DNA from: Nocardioides sp. GY 10127
GTDB lineage: Bacteria > Actinomycetota > Actinomycetes > Propionibacteriales > Nocardioidaceae
Reading direction: 5' to 3'
Length of the DNA: 64,000 nucleotides
Assembly (NCBI RefSeq): GCF_004919085.1
Contig: NZ_STGL01000002.1
Coordinates: forward strand, 1-64,000
The position numbers and the translations under genes are program-made. The notes below the pieces were generated by a model. That model saw only the letters and a list, made by a program, of their open reading frames with translations, did not search any database and was not told where the DNA came from. Shown here piece after piece: positions 32,154-41,033 of the stretch (the stretch's first letter is position 1; each line of letters begins with the position of its first letter).

Positions 32154-33734
32154 GTGGACCCCACGACCACCACCCTGCTCGCCGCCCTCGCGGGCGGTCT
32201 CCTGGCCGCGGGCCTGCGGCTGCCGCCCCTGCTGGGCTTCCTCGCCGCCGGGTTCGCACTGCACGGGGCGGGGGTAGCGCGGGTCGAGGCGGTCCAGGTG
32301 GTCGCGGAGCTGGGAGTCACCCTTCTGCTGTTCTCCGTGGGCCTCAAGGTGGACGTGCGCACGCTGGCCCGTCGCGAGGTGCTCGGCGTCGGGGCGGCGC
32401 ACCTGGTCGTGTCGACCGCGCTCACGGCAGCCGTGGTGGGCGCGCTCGGGGCCACGTCGTGGGCCATCGTCGGCGACACCGGCTGGCGCACGGCCCTGCT
32501 CGTCGGCTTCGTCCTGTCCTTCGCCAGCACCGTCTTCGTGGTCAAGCTCCTCGAGGAGCAGTCGGCCTCGCGCTCCCTCTCGGGCCGGACCGCGCTGGGC
32601 ATCCTCGTGCTGCAGGACCTGGCCGCGGTGGTCTTCCTGACGGCCTCCCACGGCTCGCTCCCGGGGCCGGAGGCGTTCCTCGTGCTCCTGCTGCTCCCGG
32701 GAGCGTGGCTCCTGCGGCGCCTGCTCGACCTGGTCGGCGGCTCCGAGCTGCGCCCCCTGGTCGGGGTGGTGCTGGCGCTGGTGCCGGGCTATGCGTTGTT
32801 CGAGGCCGTCGGGCTCAAGGGAGACCTCGGGGCCCTGGCCGTGGGGATGCTGCTGGCGGGGCACCCCTCGTCCGAGGCCCTGGCCAAGAGCATGCTGCCC
32901 GTCAAGGACCTGTTCCTCGTCGGCTTCTTCCTCTCCATCGGCTTCACCGGCATGCCGGACCTCCCGCACGTGCTCGTGGCCCTGGCCCTGGTCGCCGTCG
33001 TCCCCGCCCGCGCACTGGCGCTGGCACTGCTGCTGTGGCGCGCGGGGCTGCGGCGCCGCACCTCGGTGCGCACGGCCGTGTCGATGGCGAACTTCTCCGA
33101 GTTCGCCCTGATCGTGGCCGTCGGGGCGCCCGCCAGCGTCCTGCCCCCCGACTGGGTGGCGGTCATCGCCACGGCGATCGCCCTCACCTTCGTGCTCGGG
33201 TCCCTGGCGGGCCGCGCCGAGTGGCTCGTCCCGGCCACGCGCCGGCTCCTGCCCGACCGACCGGCCGCCCGGGTCCATCCCGAGGACCGGCCGGTGGACG
33301 TGGGTCACCACGAAGCCGTCGTGCTCGGCATGGGACGCGTGGGCAAGGCGTCCTACGAGCGGCTCGCCCACGAGCACGGCCTGTCGGTCGTCGGCGTCGA
33401 GAACTCCGTGGAACGGGCGGAGCGCCTCCGCGCAGAGGGCCTCGACGTGGTGGAGGCGGACGCCACCGACCCGGAGTTCTGGGAGCGGGTCCGCACGGGC
33501 AACGTCGGACTGGTGCTGCTCGCCATGCCCTTCCACGGCAACAACATCGAGGCGCTCGGGCACCTGCGTGGCTCGGGCTACTCCGGCACCGTGGCGGTGG
33601 TGGCCCAGCACGACTCCGACCTCGAGCACGCCCGCACCGCCGGCGCGGCGACCGGGCTGCAGCTCTACGACGGCGCGGGAGCGGAGCTGGCGGACCGGGC
33701 GGTGCTCGCGATGGGGTCGCACCGCGACGGCTGA
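32154..33734 (+). CDS. CPA2-family cation:proton antiporter with TrkA-N domain (KefB/YbaL-like)
   Basis: A 526-residue membrane protein. About 12 helices cover residues 1-365, including LLGFLAAGFALHGAG, AELGVTLLLFSVGLKVD and FVLSFASTVFVVKLLEE. The ILVLQDLAAVVFL segment carries the conserved transport Asp pair region. A cytoplasmic RCK/TrkA-N domain begins at about residue 385 with a Rossmann motif VVLGMGRVGKASYERLA. This architecture matches potassium/sodium efflux antiporters regulated by nucleotide. GTG 32154 has GGAGG 10 bases upstream; longer frames lie antisense or in the divergent promoter. Divergent from the stress protein gene. Confidence 0.87.
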   Translation: MDPTTTTLLAALAGGLLAAGLRLPPLLGFLAAGFALHGAGVARVEAVQVVAELGVTLLLFSVGLKVDVRTLARREVLGVGAAHLVVSTALTAAVVGALGATSWAIVGDTGWRTALLVGFVLSFASTVFVVKLLEEQSASRSLSGRTALGILVLQDLAAVVFLTASHGSLPGPEAFLVLLLLPGAWLLRRLLDLVGGSELRPLVGVVLALVPGYALFEAVGLKGDLGALAVGMLLAGHPSSEALAKSMLPVKDLFLVGFFLSIGFTGMPDLPHVLVALALVAVVPARALALALLLWRAGLRRRTSVRTAVSMANFSEFALIVAVGAPASVLPPDWVAVIATAIALTFVLGSLAGRAEWLVPATRRLLPDRPAARVHPEDRPVDVGHHEAVVLGMGRVGKASYERLAHEHGLSVVGVENSVERAERLRAEGLDVVEADATDPEFWERVRTGNVGLVLLAMPFHGNNIEALGHLRGSGYSGTVAVVAQHDSDLEHARTAGAATGLQLYDGAGAELADRAVLAMGSHRDG

Positions 33735-33799
33735 CCGCGGTGGCGGCGGGCTGTGGAGGACCGCGCCTCCCGGGCCGCCCGCTGGGCGACCATGTCCGG

Positions 33800-34282
33800 G
33801 TGCCCGACCCGTCACCTCGCCCGCCGACGCCGCACGACCTGACCGGGCCGGGCGGCGGGCTGCCCGTCGACCCGGCCGCGGACACCCTCGTGGCACTGCG
33901 CCGGGCGGTCGTGGACCTGGCCTCCGGCGAGGCGCGCCGCCGGTTCCCCGCGCTCGTCCACGTGGGCGTGCCAGGCGGCCGGCAACGCCTCCTCCCGGCC
34001 GCCGACGACGGCCTCGACCGGACGCTGCGCGTGGAGGTCCTCTCCGGCCTCCTCGCACTCTCCTGGCAGGAGGACGCCGGGCGGCGACCCCTCGTCTGGC
34101 TCACGCGACCGGGCCCGGTGGACCCGGTGCAGGACGTGGACGTCGAGTGGCTCGGCGCCACCTGCCAGGCGGCCCGCGAGATCGGCACCGGTGTCGTGTT
34201 CGTGGTCGTCGACCGGCACGGCTGGCGCGACCCGCGCAGCGGCGCGCACCAGCGGTGGCGCAGGGTCCGGCCGGTCCGCTGA
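33800..34282 (+). CDS. Conserved hypothetical protein
   Basis: A 160-residue soluble protein with PLVWLTRPGPVDPVQDVDVEWLGATCQAA and a late VVFVVVDRHGWRDPRSG segment. I recall similar proteins in actinobacteria but no function. It starts with GTG 33800, 65 bases after the antiporter, and is convergent with the glutamate-cysteine ligase family gene. The N-terminal half is poor in conserved features, so the start is not firm. Confidence 0.6.
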   Translation: MPDPSPRPPTPHDLTGPGGGLPVDPAADTLVALRRAVVDLASGEARRRFPALVHVGVPGGRQRLLPAADDGLDRTLRVEVLSGLLALSWQEDAGRRPLVWLTRPGPVDPVQDVDVEWLGATCQAAREIGTGVVFVVVDRHGWRDPRSGAHQRWRRVRPVR

Positions 34283-34305
34283 ATCGCTCCCGACCGGCCG
34301 GCGCC

Positions 34306-35769
34306 TCACTCCCAGGTGTGGACCGGCTCCCCGCTGCGCTGGTGGGCCAGGTAGTCCAGCAGGACGTGGCGCAGCGCCTCGTCGCGGGGCTCCCCCGTCC
34401 GTGCCGTCACGTGGCGGACGAACCACTCGGCACCGTTGGTGCCGAGCAGGCACCGCTGCTCGATGACCGACAGCAGCCGGTCACGCTCGGCGGCCTCGAC
34501 CCCCCACGAGGCCAGCCCCTCGTGCGCCAGCGGCAGGAGCCTGCGCAGCACGAGCTCGGTGGCTGCGACCTGACCGACGCCGGGCCAGTACACCTCGGCG
34601 TCGATCCCGTGCCGCGCGCCGGCACGGAAGTTCTCCTCCGCGGCCTGGAAGGACATCTGCGACCAGACCGGGCGGGCACTCGTCGACAGCGCCCGCACGA
34701 GCCCGAAGTAGAACGCCGCGTTCGCCACCGTGTCCACGACCGTGGGCCCGGCGGCCAGGACGCGGTTCTCCACCCGCAGGTGCGGCACGTCGTCGACGAC
34801 GTCGTAGACGGGCCTGTTCCAGCGGTAGACGGTTCCGTTGTGCAGGCGGAGCTCCCCCAGGCTCGGCGTGCCCCCGGCCTCCAGGACCGCCACCGGGTCC
34901 TCGTCGTCCACGATCGGCAGGAGCGCGGGGAAGTACCGCACGCCCTCCTCGAAGAGGTCGAAGACGCTGGTCACCCAGCGCTCGCCGAACCAGACCCGCG
35001 GGCGGACCCCCTGCGCCTTGAGCTCGACCGATCGCGTGTCGGTCGCCTGCTCGAACAGGGGCACCCGGGTCTCGCGCCACAGCTCCTGCCCGAGCAGGTA
35101 GGGGGCGTTGGCCCCGAGGGCCAGCTGCACGCCGGCGATCGCCTGCGAGGCGTTCCACACGGCCGCGAAGCGGGACGGGGTCGTCTGCACGTGGAACTGG
35201 GTCGAGGTGCAGGCAGCCTCGGGCATGATCGAGCCGGTGGTGGCCACGAGCCGCTCGCGGCCCTCGATGTCGAGCGCGATGTCCTCGCCACGGGCCTCGA
35301 GGATCTGGTCCGAGAGCAGCTGGTAGCGCGGGTTGGCGGTGATGACGTCCGGCTCGAGGTGTCGGCTCGCGAGGGTCGGCAGGACGCCGATCAGGGCGAC
35401 CTGGTCCCCCAGGCCGGCCGCTGCGCGCTGGGCCAGCTCCACCCGGTCGCGCAGCCCGTCCTCCAGGGCCCGCAGGCCGCCGTCGCGCAGCCGGGTGGGC
35501 GGGACGTTGATCTCGAGGTTGAACCGACCGAGCTCGGTGGTGAAGTCGTCGTCGTCGATCGCCTCGAGGGCCTCGGTGTTGTGCAGCGCCGGGCGGCCCT
35601 CGGCGTCGACGAGGTTCAGCTCGAGCTCGAGCCCGGTCATCGGGTCCTCGGTCTCGAACCGCGACTCGTGCAGCATCCGTGCCAGCACGTCCAGGCACCG
35701 GCGGATCTTCTCCCGGTGCGCCGTGCGGTCCGCACGCGTGAAGCGCTGGTCCGCCACCTCCTCGCCCAT
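34306..35769 (-). CDS. Glutamate-cysteine ligase family (GCS2) protein
   Basis: A 487-residue member of the GCS2 group of carboxylate-amine ligases, which join glutamate and cysteine or a related amine using ATP. The conserved stretch DPMTGLELELNLVDAEGRPA is near residue 43, ELGRFNLEINVPP near residue 80, GSIMPEAACTSTQFHVQ near residue 180 and RVENRVLAAGPTVVDTVANAAFYFG near residue 330. Actinobacteria make mycothiol rather than glutathione, so the product here may be another gamma-glutamyl compound, such as a step of ergothioneine synthesis (EgtA-like). No egt genes are beside it, so this is unsettled. Confidence 0.8.
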   Translation of the reverse strand: MGEEVADQRFTRADRTAHREKIRRCLDVLARMLHESRFETEDPMTGLELELNLVDAEGRPALHNTEALEAIDDDDFTTELGRFNLEINVPPTRLRDGGLRALEDGLRDRVELAQRAAAGLGDQVALIGVLPTLASRHLEPDVITANPRYQLLSDQILEARGEDIALDIEGRERLVATTGSIMPEAACTSTQFHVQTTPSRFAAVWNASQAIAGVQLALGANAPYLLGQELWRETRVPLFEQATDTRSVELKAQGVRPRVWFGERWVTSVFDLFEEGVRYFPALLPIVDDEDPVAVLEAGGTPSLGELRLHNGTVYRWNRPVYDVVDDVPHLRVENRVLAAGPTVVDTVANAAFYFGLVRALSTSARPVWSQMSFQAAEENFRAGARHGIDAEVYWPGVGQVAATELVLRRLLPLAHEGLASWGVEAAERDRLLSVIEQRCLLGTNGAEWFVRHVTARTGEPRDEALRHVLLDYLAHQRSGEPVHTWE

Positions 35770-35852
35770 GGCCGCAGCCTAGGGCCCGGACGCTCACCCG
35801 GGGCCTCACCCGGCGCCCCCGTCCCCGGGCCGCCGTCCGGCGGGGAGCCGCC

Positions 35853-36968
35853 TCACCCGGCAACCCTGGTTCCGCCACGGCCGGCGTCGAGGTCGCGGAC
35901 GCGGTCCCAGTCGTGGGGCGGGACCGCCCGCTCCAGCAGGAACGAGACCTGGACGGCCATCGGGTGCTCGGGCTGCGCGTCCAGGGCCCTGTCCAGCGCG
36001 CACCAGGCCAGCGCGCCGTGCCCCGCCAGCCAGGCCGCGAAGCCGAGCAGCGCCGCGGCGTCCGCCACGTGCACCTCGGGCGCCCGCCGGGTCACGTCGG
36101 ACCAGAACGCGACCTCGTCGGGGGCCGTGGCTCGTCGCATGTGGGTCCACGCCGCGTCCCGGCACTCGATGTCCCGCAGGGAGGCCAGCAGGCCGGCCAC
36201 CTCACGGTCCGTGGCCGCCCGGCCCGTCGGCACCAGCCGGTCCAGCAGCGCGGTGACCTCCTCGGGGCTGGTCGGAGCGGCCGGCGGTGCAGCGGCCGTG
36301 GCCGCGGGCAGGGCGGCCGCCACGGCAGCCGCGGCCTCCTCGTCCACCGCGATGCTGCGGGCGAGGTCGGCCCGGCTCGCGTGGGTGACGCGGCCCTCCA
36401 CGACCGAGCGGACACGGAACGGGTGCGTGGCCGGCTGGACCGGGCTGCCGGCCCCGGTGGACCCCGGCCCGCAGGCCGTCCACCACCGCTCCCCCGCGAC
36501 CCGCAGCGCGTGCAGCAGGTCGATGCCCGCGTCGACGAAGGACCGCTCCAGCGCCTCCGCCACCCGACGCGCGAGGCGGCGGTCCGCGGTGTGGAGCACC
36601 AGGACGACGCGGCGCACGCCGTGCCGTCGAGCCGGCTCGACGAGCGCGGCCACCAGCTCGGCGAGCACGGCGCCGCCCCGGTCGTCGGACGGAGGCAGGT
36701 CGATGCGCGCGTGGAACTGGCGGCGGGCGCCGAAGGTCAGCATCGTCACGGAGTCCTCGGGCTCGAACCCGAGGACGACGGGCACGAGGGCGACCAGGTC
36801 CTGCGGCGAGCGGGCCACGTAGGTGGACGGCCGGGGACGCCCCGGGTCCGACGGCGGGCGGGTGTCGTGCCCGGTGAGGCGGTCGGTGAGGCGGTCGGAG
36901 GGGCGGGCGGAGGGCTGGTCGGCGGGCGGGCGGGCCGCCGGGGAGGCGGTGGCATCGTCGTGGGTCAT
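35853..36968 (-). CDS. DUF4192 domain-containing protein
   Basis: A 371-residue protein with a disordered Asp/Pro/Arg-rich N-terminus of about 50 residues, then YVARSPQDLVALVPVVLGFEPEDSVTMLTF, which is diagnostic of DUF4192, and RHGVRRVVLVLHTADRR. A Pro/Ala-rich insertion near residue 220 separates it from the C-terminal part, which ends QPEHPMAVQVSFLLERAVPP. The family is frequent in actinobacteria and of unknown function. The ATG at 36968 is chosen over one ten codons upstream. Divergent from dinB with 176 bases between. Confidence 0.82.
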   Translation of the reverse strand: MTHDDATASPAARPPADQPSARPSDRLTDRLTGHDTRPPSDPGRPRPSTYVARSPQDLVALVPVVLGFEPEDSVTMLTFGARRQFHARIDLPPSDDRGGAVLAELVAALVEPARRHGVRRVVLVLHTADRRLARRVAEALERSFVDAGIDLLHALRVAGERWWTACGPGSTGAGSPVQPATHPFRVRSVVEGRVTHASRADLARSIAVDEEAAAAVAAALPAATAAAPPAAPTSPEEVTALLDRLVPTGRAATDREVAGLLASLRDIECRDAAWTHMRRATAPDEVAFWSDVTRRAPEVHVADAAALLGFAAWLAGHGALAWCALDRALDAQPEHPMAVQVSFLLERAVPPHDWDRVRDLDAGRGGTRVAG

Positions 36969-37144
36969 GCCGAGGACCCTCCCGGCGCTGGGCACCTCGT
37001 GGGCCGCCCCGCCGCGCGCCTGTGGACGCCGACGCCGTCCGGACCGGCTGTGGACGACTCGTGGCCCCGCGGTACCGCCCCTCGATCCGGCCCGCCCCGG
37101 CCGCGACGCGGGTCCTGTCGGCGCTCGCGGGTAGGTTCCGGCGC

Positions 37145-38626
37145 GTGCGCGCCCACGCCTCCGTCCTGCACCTCGACCTCGACGCGTTCTTCGCGTCGGT
37201 CGAGCAGCGGGACAAGCCGTCCCTGCGCGGGAAGCCCGTGGTCGTGGGCGGGACCGGTGGCCGGGGCGTGGTGGCCACCGCCTCCTACGAGGCCCGCCGC
37301 TACGGGGTGCGCTCGGCGATGTCCACCCGCGAGGCCCGCAGCCGCTGCCCCCACGCCGCCTTCCTCTCCGGCCGGTTCGGCGCCTACCGCGAGGCGAGCG
37401 CCCAGGTGATGGGCGTCCTGCGCGCGGTGAGCCCGCTGGTGGAGCCGCTCTCGCTCGACGAGGCGTTCGTCGACCTGGCCGCGGCCGGGCTCCCCGACCT
37501 GGAGCTGGGGACGGTGACCGCCGTGGCCGAGGAGCTGCGGGCGGCCGTGTCGGAGGTGACGCACGGGCTGACCTCGTCGGTGGGTCTGGCCAGCAGCAAG
37601 TTCCTCGCGAAGGTCGCCAGCGACCTCGACAAGCCCGACGGGCTGGTGGTGGTGGCCCCCGGGACGGAGCTCGACCTGCTCCGGCCGATGGCCGTGACCG
37701 TCATCCCCGGCGTCGGCCCCGCCACCACCGAGCGGCTGCGACGCGCCGGGGTCACGACGGTCGCCGACCTCGAGCGGGTCGGCCTGGACGAGCTCGTCTC
37801 CCTGCTGGGCCGCGCACACGGCAGCGGCCTGCACCAGCTCGCCCGGGCCCAGGACGACCGTCCCGTCGTCCCCGAGCGCGAGGCCAAGTCCGTGAGTGTT
37901 GAGGCCACCTACGACACCGACCTCACCGACGTCCGCGTCATGGAGGCCGTCCTGGTCCGCCAGTCCGCGGACGTCGCGCGCCGGCTCCGCGAGGGCGGCG
38001 CCTCCGGCCGGACGGTCTCCATCAAGGTGCGGCTGCACGACTTCACGACGGTGAGCAGGTCAAGCACGCTGCCCGCCCCCACCGACGACCCGGCCACCGT
38101 CGCCCGCCTGGCCAGGGCCCTGCTCGCGGAGCTGGCCGCCGGGGCGGACGGCGGCCTCCAGCTGCGCGGCGGCGTCCGGCTGCTCGGCGTCGGCGTCTCC
38201 GGGCTCGCCGACTGGGTCCAGGAGGACCTCTTCTCCACCCTGGCCGAGCCCGACGCCGACGGTCCGGACGACGAGGAGGCCCTGCCGGAGCCCCCGCGGG
38301 CCCGCCAGGGGTCGACGTGGGCGCCCGGCGCGGACGTCGAGCACGCCGAGCACGGACGGGGATGGGTCTGGGGCGCCGGCCGGGGCGTCGTGACGGTGCG
38401 GTTCGAGACCCGGGAGAGCCCGGCGGGGCCGGTGCGGTCGTTCCCCGTCGACGACCCGTCGCTGCGCCCCTGGGAGCCGCCCGCCCCCGAGGACGCCGCC
38501 CCCGAGGACGCCGCCCCCGAGGACACGCCGGACGGCTCGGAGGCGGAGTCGGAGTCCGCCGAAGCGCCGGACGACGCGCGGGACGCGGAGGACGGCCCGG
38601 CTGCGGTCACCGGGGCGCGCGGGTGA
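37145..38626 (+). CDS. dinB: DNA polymerase IV (DinB), Y family
   Basis: A 493-residue translesion polymerase. Catalytic acidic residues are seen in LHLDLDAFFASVEQRD (residue about 10) and PLSLDEAFVDLAAA (residue about 105); the helix-hairpin-helix VIPGVGPATTERLRRAG and the little finger follow. After residue about 365 there is an acidic linker and a small module HAEHGRGWVWGAGRGVVTVRFETRE that resembles a DNA-interacting beta-barrel as at UvrD C-termini, then a repeated PEDAA tail. The clamp-binding motif may be the QEDLFS segment near residue 360. GTG 37145 gives the standard start. It overlaps pxpC by 20 bases, convergently. Confidence 0.92.
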   Translation: MRAHASVLHLDLDAFFASVEQRDKPSLRGKPVVVGGTGGRGVVATASYEARRYGVRSAMSTREARSRCPHAAFLSGRFGAYREASAQVMGVLRAVSPLVEPLSLDEAFVDLAAAGLPDLELGTVTAVAEELRAAVSEVTHGLTSSVGLASSKFLAKVASDLDKPDGLVVVAPGTELDLLRPMAVTVIPGVGPATTERLRRAGVTTVADLERVGLDELVSLLGRAHGSGLHQLARAQDDRPVVPEREAKSVSVEATYDTDLTDVRVMEAVLVRQSADVARRLREGGASGRTVSIKVRLHDFTTVSRSSTLPAPTDDPATVARLARALLAELAAGADGGLQLRGGVRLLGVGVSGLADWVQEDLFSTLAEPDADGPDDEEALPEPPRARQGSTWAPGADVEHAEHGRGWVWGAGRGVVTVRFETRESPAGPVRSFPVDDPSLRPWEPPAPEDAAPEDAAPEDTPDGSEAESESAEAPDDARDAEDGPAAVTGARG

Positions 38627-39539
38627 AGGTGACCCGCTCGCCGGGGCGCGCCTGCGCCAGCGCGGGCAGGTCCGCGGGGTCCACGACCGCCACCACGGGG
38701 TACCCGCCGGTGGTCGGGTGGTCGGCGAGGAAGACCACCGGCTGACCGGACGGCGGCACCTGCACCGCCCCCAGGACGACCCCCTCGCTGGGCAGCTCCT
38801 GGGTGCCCGTCGGCACGAGCACCGCACCGTCCGCCCCGTGCAGGCGGACCCCGACCCGGTCCGAGGCGGCCCCCACCTCCCAGACGCCTGCCGTCAGGGC
38901 GCCCAGCGCGTCCTCCCCCGAGGCGCCCCGGGCCCACGAGGAGCGCGGCCCGGGATGCAGCCGCAACGAGCCGCGGCGCACCGAGGGCACCGGCCAGTCG
39001 TGCCCGAGCGGCAGCAGCCCGGCAGCGGGGGCGGGCGAGCCCTGACCCGCGGCGAGCGGTAGCTGGTCCCCCGGGCGCACCGGCGCCGGCCCGAGCCCGG
39101 ACATCGTGTCCGTCGACGCCGAGCCCAGCACCGCACCCAGCCCCGAACCCAGCCCCGGACTCACGGCGAGACCGTGCCCCAGCGCCAGGTAGCTGCGCAG
39201 CCCGGTGGCGGGGACGCCGAGCGACACCCGCGCGCCCGCCGGGCACCACACCGCCGTGGCGTGCGGGGCGGCCCGCCCCTCGACCCGCAGGGGCGCGGGT
39301 GCGCCGGTGACCGCGATCCACCGCCCGCGGGGCGACTCGAGTCGCCCCGTCAAGCCACCGAGCACGACCTCGAGCAGGGCCGAGCCGTCCGGGGCGCCCA
39401 CCAACCGGCGCGCCAGGCCGGCGGACGCCGTGTCGGCCGCCCCCGAGCGCGGCACGCCCAGGTGGGCCCAGCCGGGCCGCCCGTCGTCCTGGACGAGGAC
39501 GGGGCCGGCGACGGCCTCCACGACCAGCGCGTCAGGCAC
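38607..39539 (-). CDS. pxpC: 5-oxoprolinase subunit C (PxpC)
   Basis: A 310-residue protein of the biotin-dependent carboxyltransferase/allophanate hydrolase subunit 2 family. The opening VVEAVAGPVLVQDDGRPGWAHLGVPRSGAADTASAGLARRLVGAP is diagnostic, and LADHPTTGGYPVVAVV near the end is the usual closing motif. With PxpA and PxpB it forms the prokaryotic ATP-dependent 5-oxoprolinase that opens pyroglutamate to glutamate. Translation likely starts at GTG 39539, 8 bases inside the pxpB end. Confidence 0.9.
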   Translation of the reverse strand: MPDALVVEAVAGPVLVQDDGRPGWAHLGVPRSGAADTASAGLARRLVGAPDGSALLEVVLGGLTGRLESPRGRWIAVTGAPAPLRVEGRAAPHATAVWCPAGARVSLGVPATGLRSYLALGHGLAVSPGLGSGLGAVLGSASTDTMSGLGPAPVRPGDQLPLAAGQGSPAPAAGLLPLGHDWPVPSVRRGSLRLHPGPRSSWARGASGEDALGALTAGVWEVGAASDRVGVRLHGADGAVLVPTGTQELPSEGVVLGAVQVPPSGQPVVFLADHPTTGGYPVVAVVDPADLPALAQARPGERVTFTRAPR

Positions 39540-40215
39540 GGCCGTCACCGCCGCGCTCCTGGGCGGCGTCCACGAACCGCACGCGGGTGCCCGGGGCGAG
39601 CAGGGCTGGCCGATCGGCCCCCGCGTCGAACAGGACGACGTCCGTCCGACCGAGCAGCCGCCACCCGCCCGGCGAGGCGGTCGGGTAGACCCCGCACCAC
39701 CCCCCGGCGAGCGCGACCGAGCCCGCCGGCACCCGTGGCCGGGGGCTGGCCAGGCGCGGCACGGACACCGGCCACGACCCGTCCTCCCCGGCCAGGTAGG
39801 CGAACCCAGGGGCGAAGCCGCAGAACACGCTGACGAAGGAGGCGGCCGTGTGCCGCCGCACCACCTCGGCGACCGTGCAGCCCCAGGCCTCGGCGAGGAC
39901 GGGCAGGTCCTCGCCGTCGTAGGTGACCGGCACGACCACGGCCGGCGCCTGCTGGGAGCCGGCTGCCGCGGGCGCCCAGTCGTCGACGACGCGGCCCAGC
40001 GCTTCCGGGCCCAGGCCCCTACCCCGCGGACCTCCCGGGGCGGTCTCGACGAGCACGCTCGTGGCGCCGGGGACCACCTCACGCAGGCCGGCACCGAGGC
40101 GCGTGCGCAGGTGCGTCGCCAGCCCGGCCGCCTCCTGCGGCCCGTCCACCTCCACGAGCCAGGCACCGGGCCCGCACGGCAGCAGCCGCGGGACGACCGG
40201 CCCCGGCGCGCTCAC
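39532..40215 (-). CDS. pxpB: 5-oxoprolinase subunit B (PxpB)
   Basis: A 227-residue protein of the KipI/allophanate hydrolase subunit 1 family. It has YDGEDLPVLAEAWGCTVAEVVRRHTAASF and CGFAPGFAYLAGEDG (about residues 100-150), then RVPAGSVALAGGWCGVYPTASPGGWRLLGRT. It pairs with PxpC. GTG 40215 overlaps the pxpA stop by 4 bases, indicating translational coupling. Confidence 0.9.
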   Translation of the reverse strand: MSAPGPVVPRLLPCGPGAWLVEVDGPQEAAGLATHLRTRLGAGLREVVPGATSVLVETAPGGPRGRGLGPEALGRVVDDWAPAAAGSQQAPAVVVPVTYDGEDLPVLAEAWGCTVAEVVRRHTAASFVSVFCGFAPGFAYLAGEDGSWPVSVPRLASPRPRVPAGSVALAGGWCGVYPTASPGGWRLLGRTDVVLFDAGADRPALLAPGTRVRFVDAAQERGGDGRA

Positions 40216-40976
40216 AGGCCCCGCAGCGTCCACCCGGAACCCTCCAGCGCCGCCCGCACGGCCCGCGCGTGCGCGACCGCGCCCGGGTGGTCGCCGTGCA
40301 CGCACACCGAGTCGACCGTGGCCGCGAGCGCGACCGCCCGCCGGGCGATCTCGTCCCCGTCGGTGAGGACGGCGCCGGGCAGCGAGCGGTCGACCAGCGA
40401 GCCGTCGGGCGTGTAGGCGCGGTCCGGGAAGCCCTCGAGGAGCACGCCGGCGCCCCGGGCGGCGGCCAGGTCGAGGAGCTCCCCGCGCATGCCGAGGACG
40501 GGCCGCGCGCCGTGACCCGCGTCCTCCCAGCCCGACCACACCGCGTCCGCCTGCTCCGGGTCGGTGCGCGTGCGGTGGTAGAGCGCGCCGTGCGGCTTGA
40601 GGTAGGCCACAACGGTCCCGGCCTGCGCGGCGGCATCGGCCAGGGCCGTCACCTGCTCGGCCACCTGGGCGCGCAGGACGGCGTACGGCACGTCCAGCGC
40701 GCGACGTCCGAAGTGCTCCCGGTCGGCGTAGGAGACCTGCGCGCCGACGCTCACGCCGCGCGCCGCGGCGCCCTCGCAGACGGCCCGCATGATCGCCGGC
40801 GAGCCGGCGTGGAACCCGCAGGCGACGTTCGCGCTGGTCACGACGTCGAGGAGGGCCTCGTCGTCCGTGACCTCCTCCCCGAGGTCCGCGTTCAGGTCCA
40901 CCACCGCGGCGGGCCCGGGGGCCCCTGGTCGGGCTCCCTCACCGTCGAACGGTCCGGACAGGTCGGTTGCGGCCAT
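40212..40976 (-). CDS. pxpA: 5-oxoprolinase subunit A (PxpA, LamB/YcsF family)
   Basis: A 254-residue LamB/YcsF protein: VDLNADLGEE near residue 28, TSANVACGFHAGSPAIM near 48, VSVGAQVSYADREHFGRR near 75 and AYLKPHGALYHRT near 120 are all conserved family signatures. It is first in the pxpABC operon for pyroglutamate salvage. ATG 40976 is chosen; an in-frame ATG three codons earlier is possible. Divergent from the oligopeptidase gene with a 57-base gap. Confidence 0.9.
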   Translation of the reverse strand: MAATDLSGPFDGEGARPGAPGPAAVVDLNADLGEEVTDDEALLDVVTSANVACGFHAGSPAIMRAVCEGAAARGVSVGAQVSYADREHFGRRALDVPYAVLRAQVAEQVTALADAAAQAGTVVAYLKPHGALYHRTRTDPEQADAVWSGWEDAGHGARPVLGMRGELLDLAAARGAGVLLEGFPDRAYTPDGSLVDRSLPGAVLTDGDEIARRAVALAATVDSVCVHGDHPGAVAHARAVRAALEGSGWTLRGL

Positions 40977-41033
40977 GTTCCGCACGGTAGGGCAACCGTG
41001 GCGGAGAGGGTGTCACCGCCTAGGCTCGCGCGC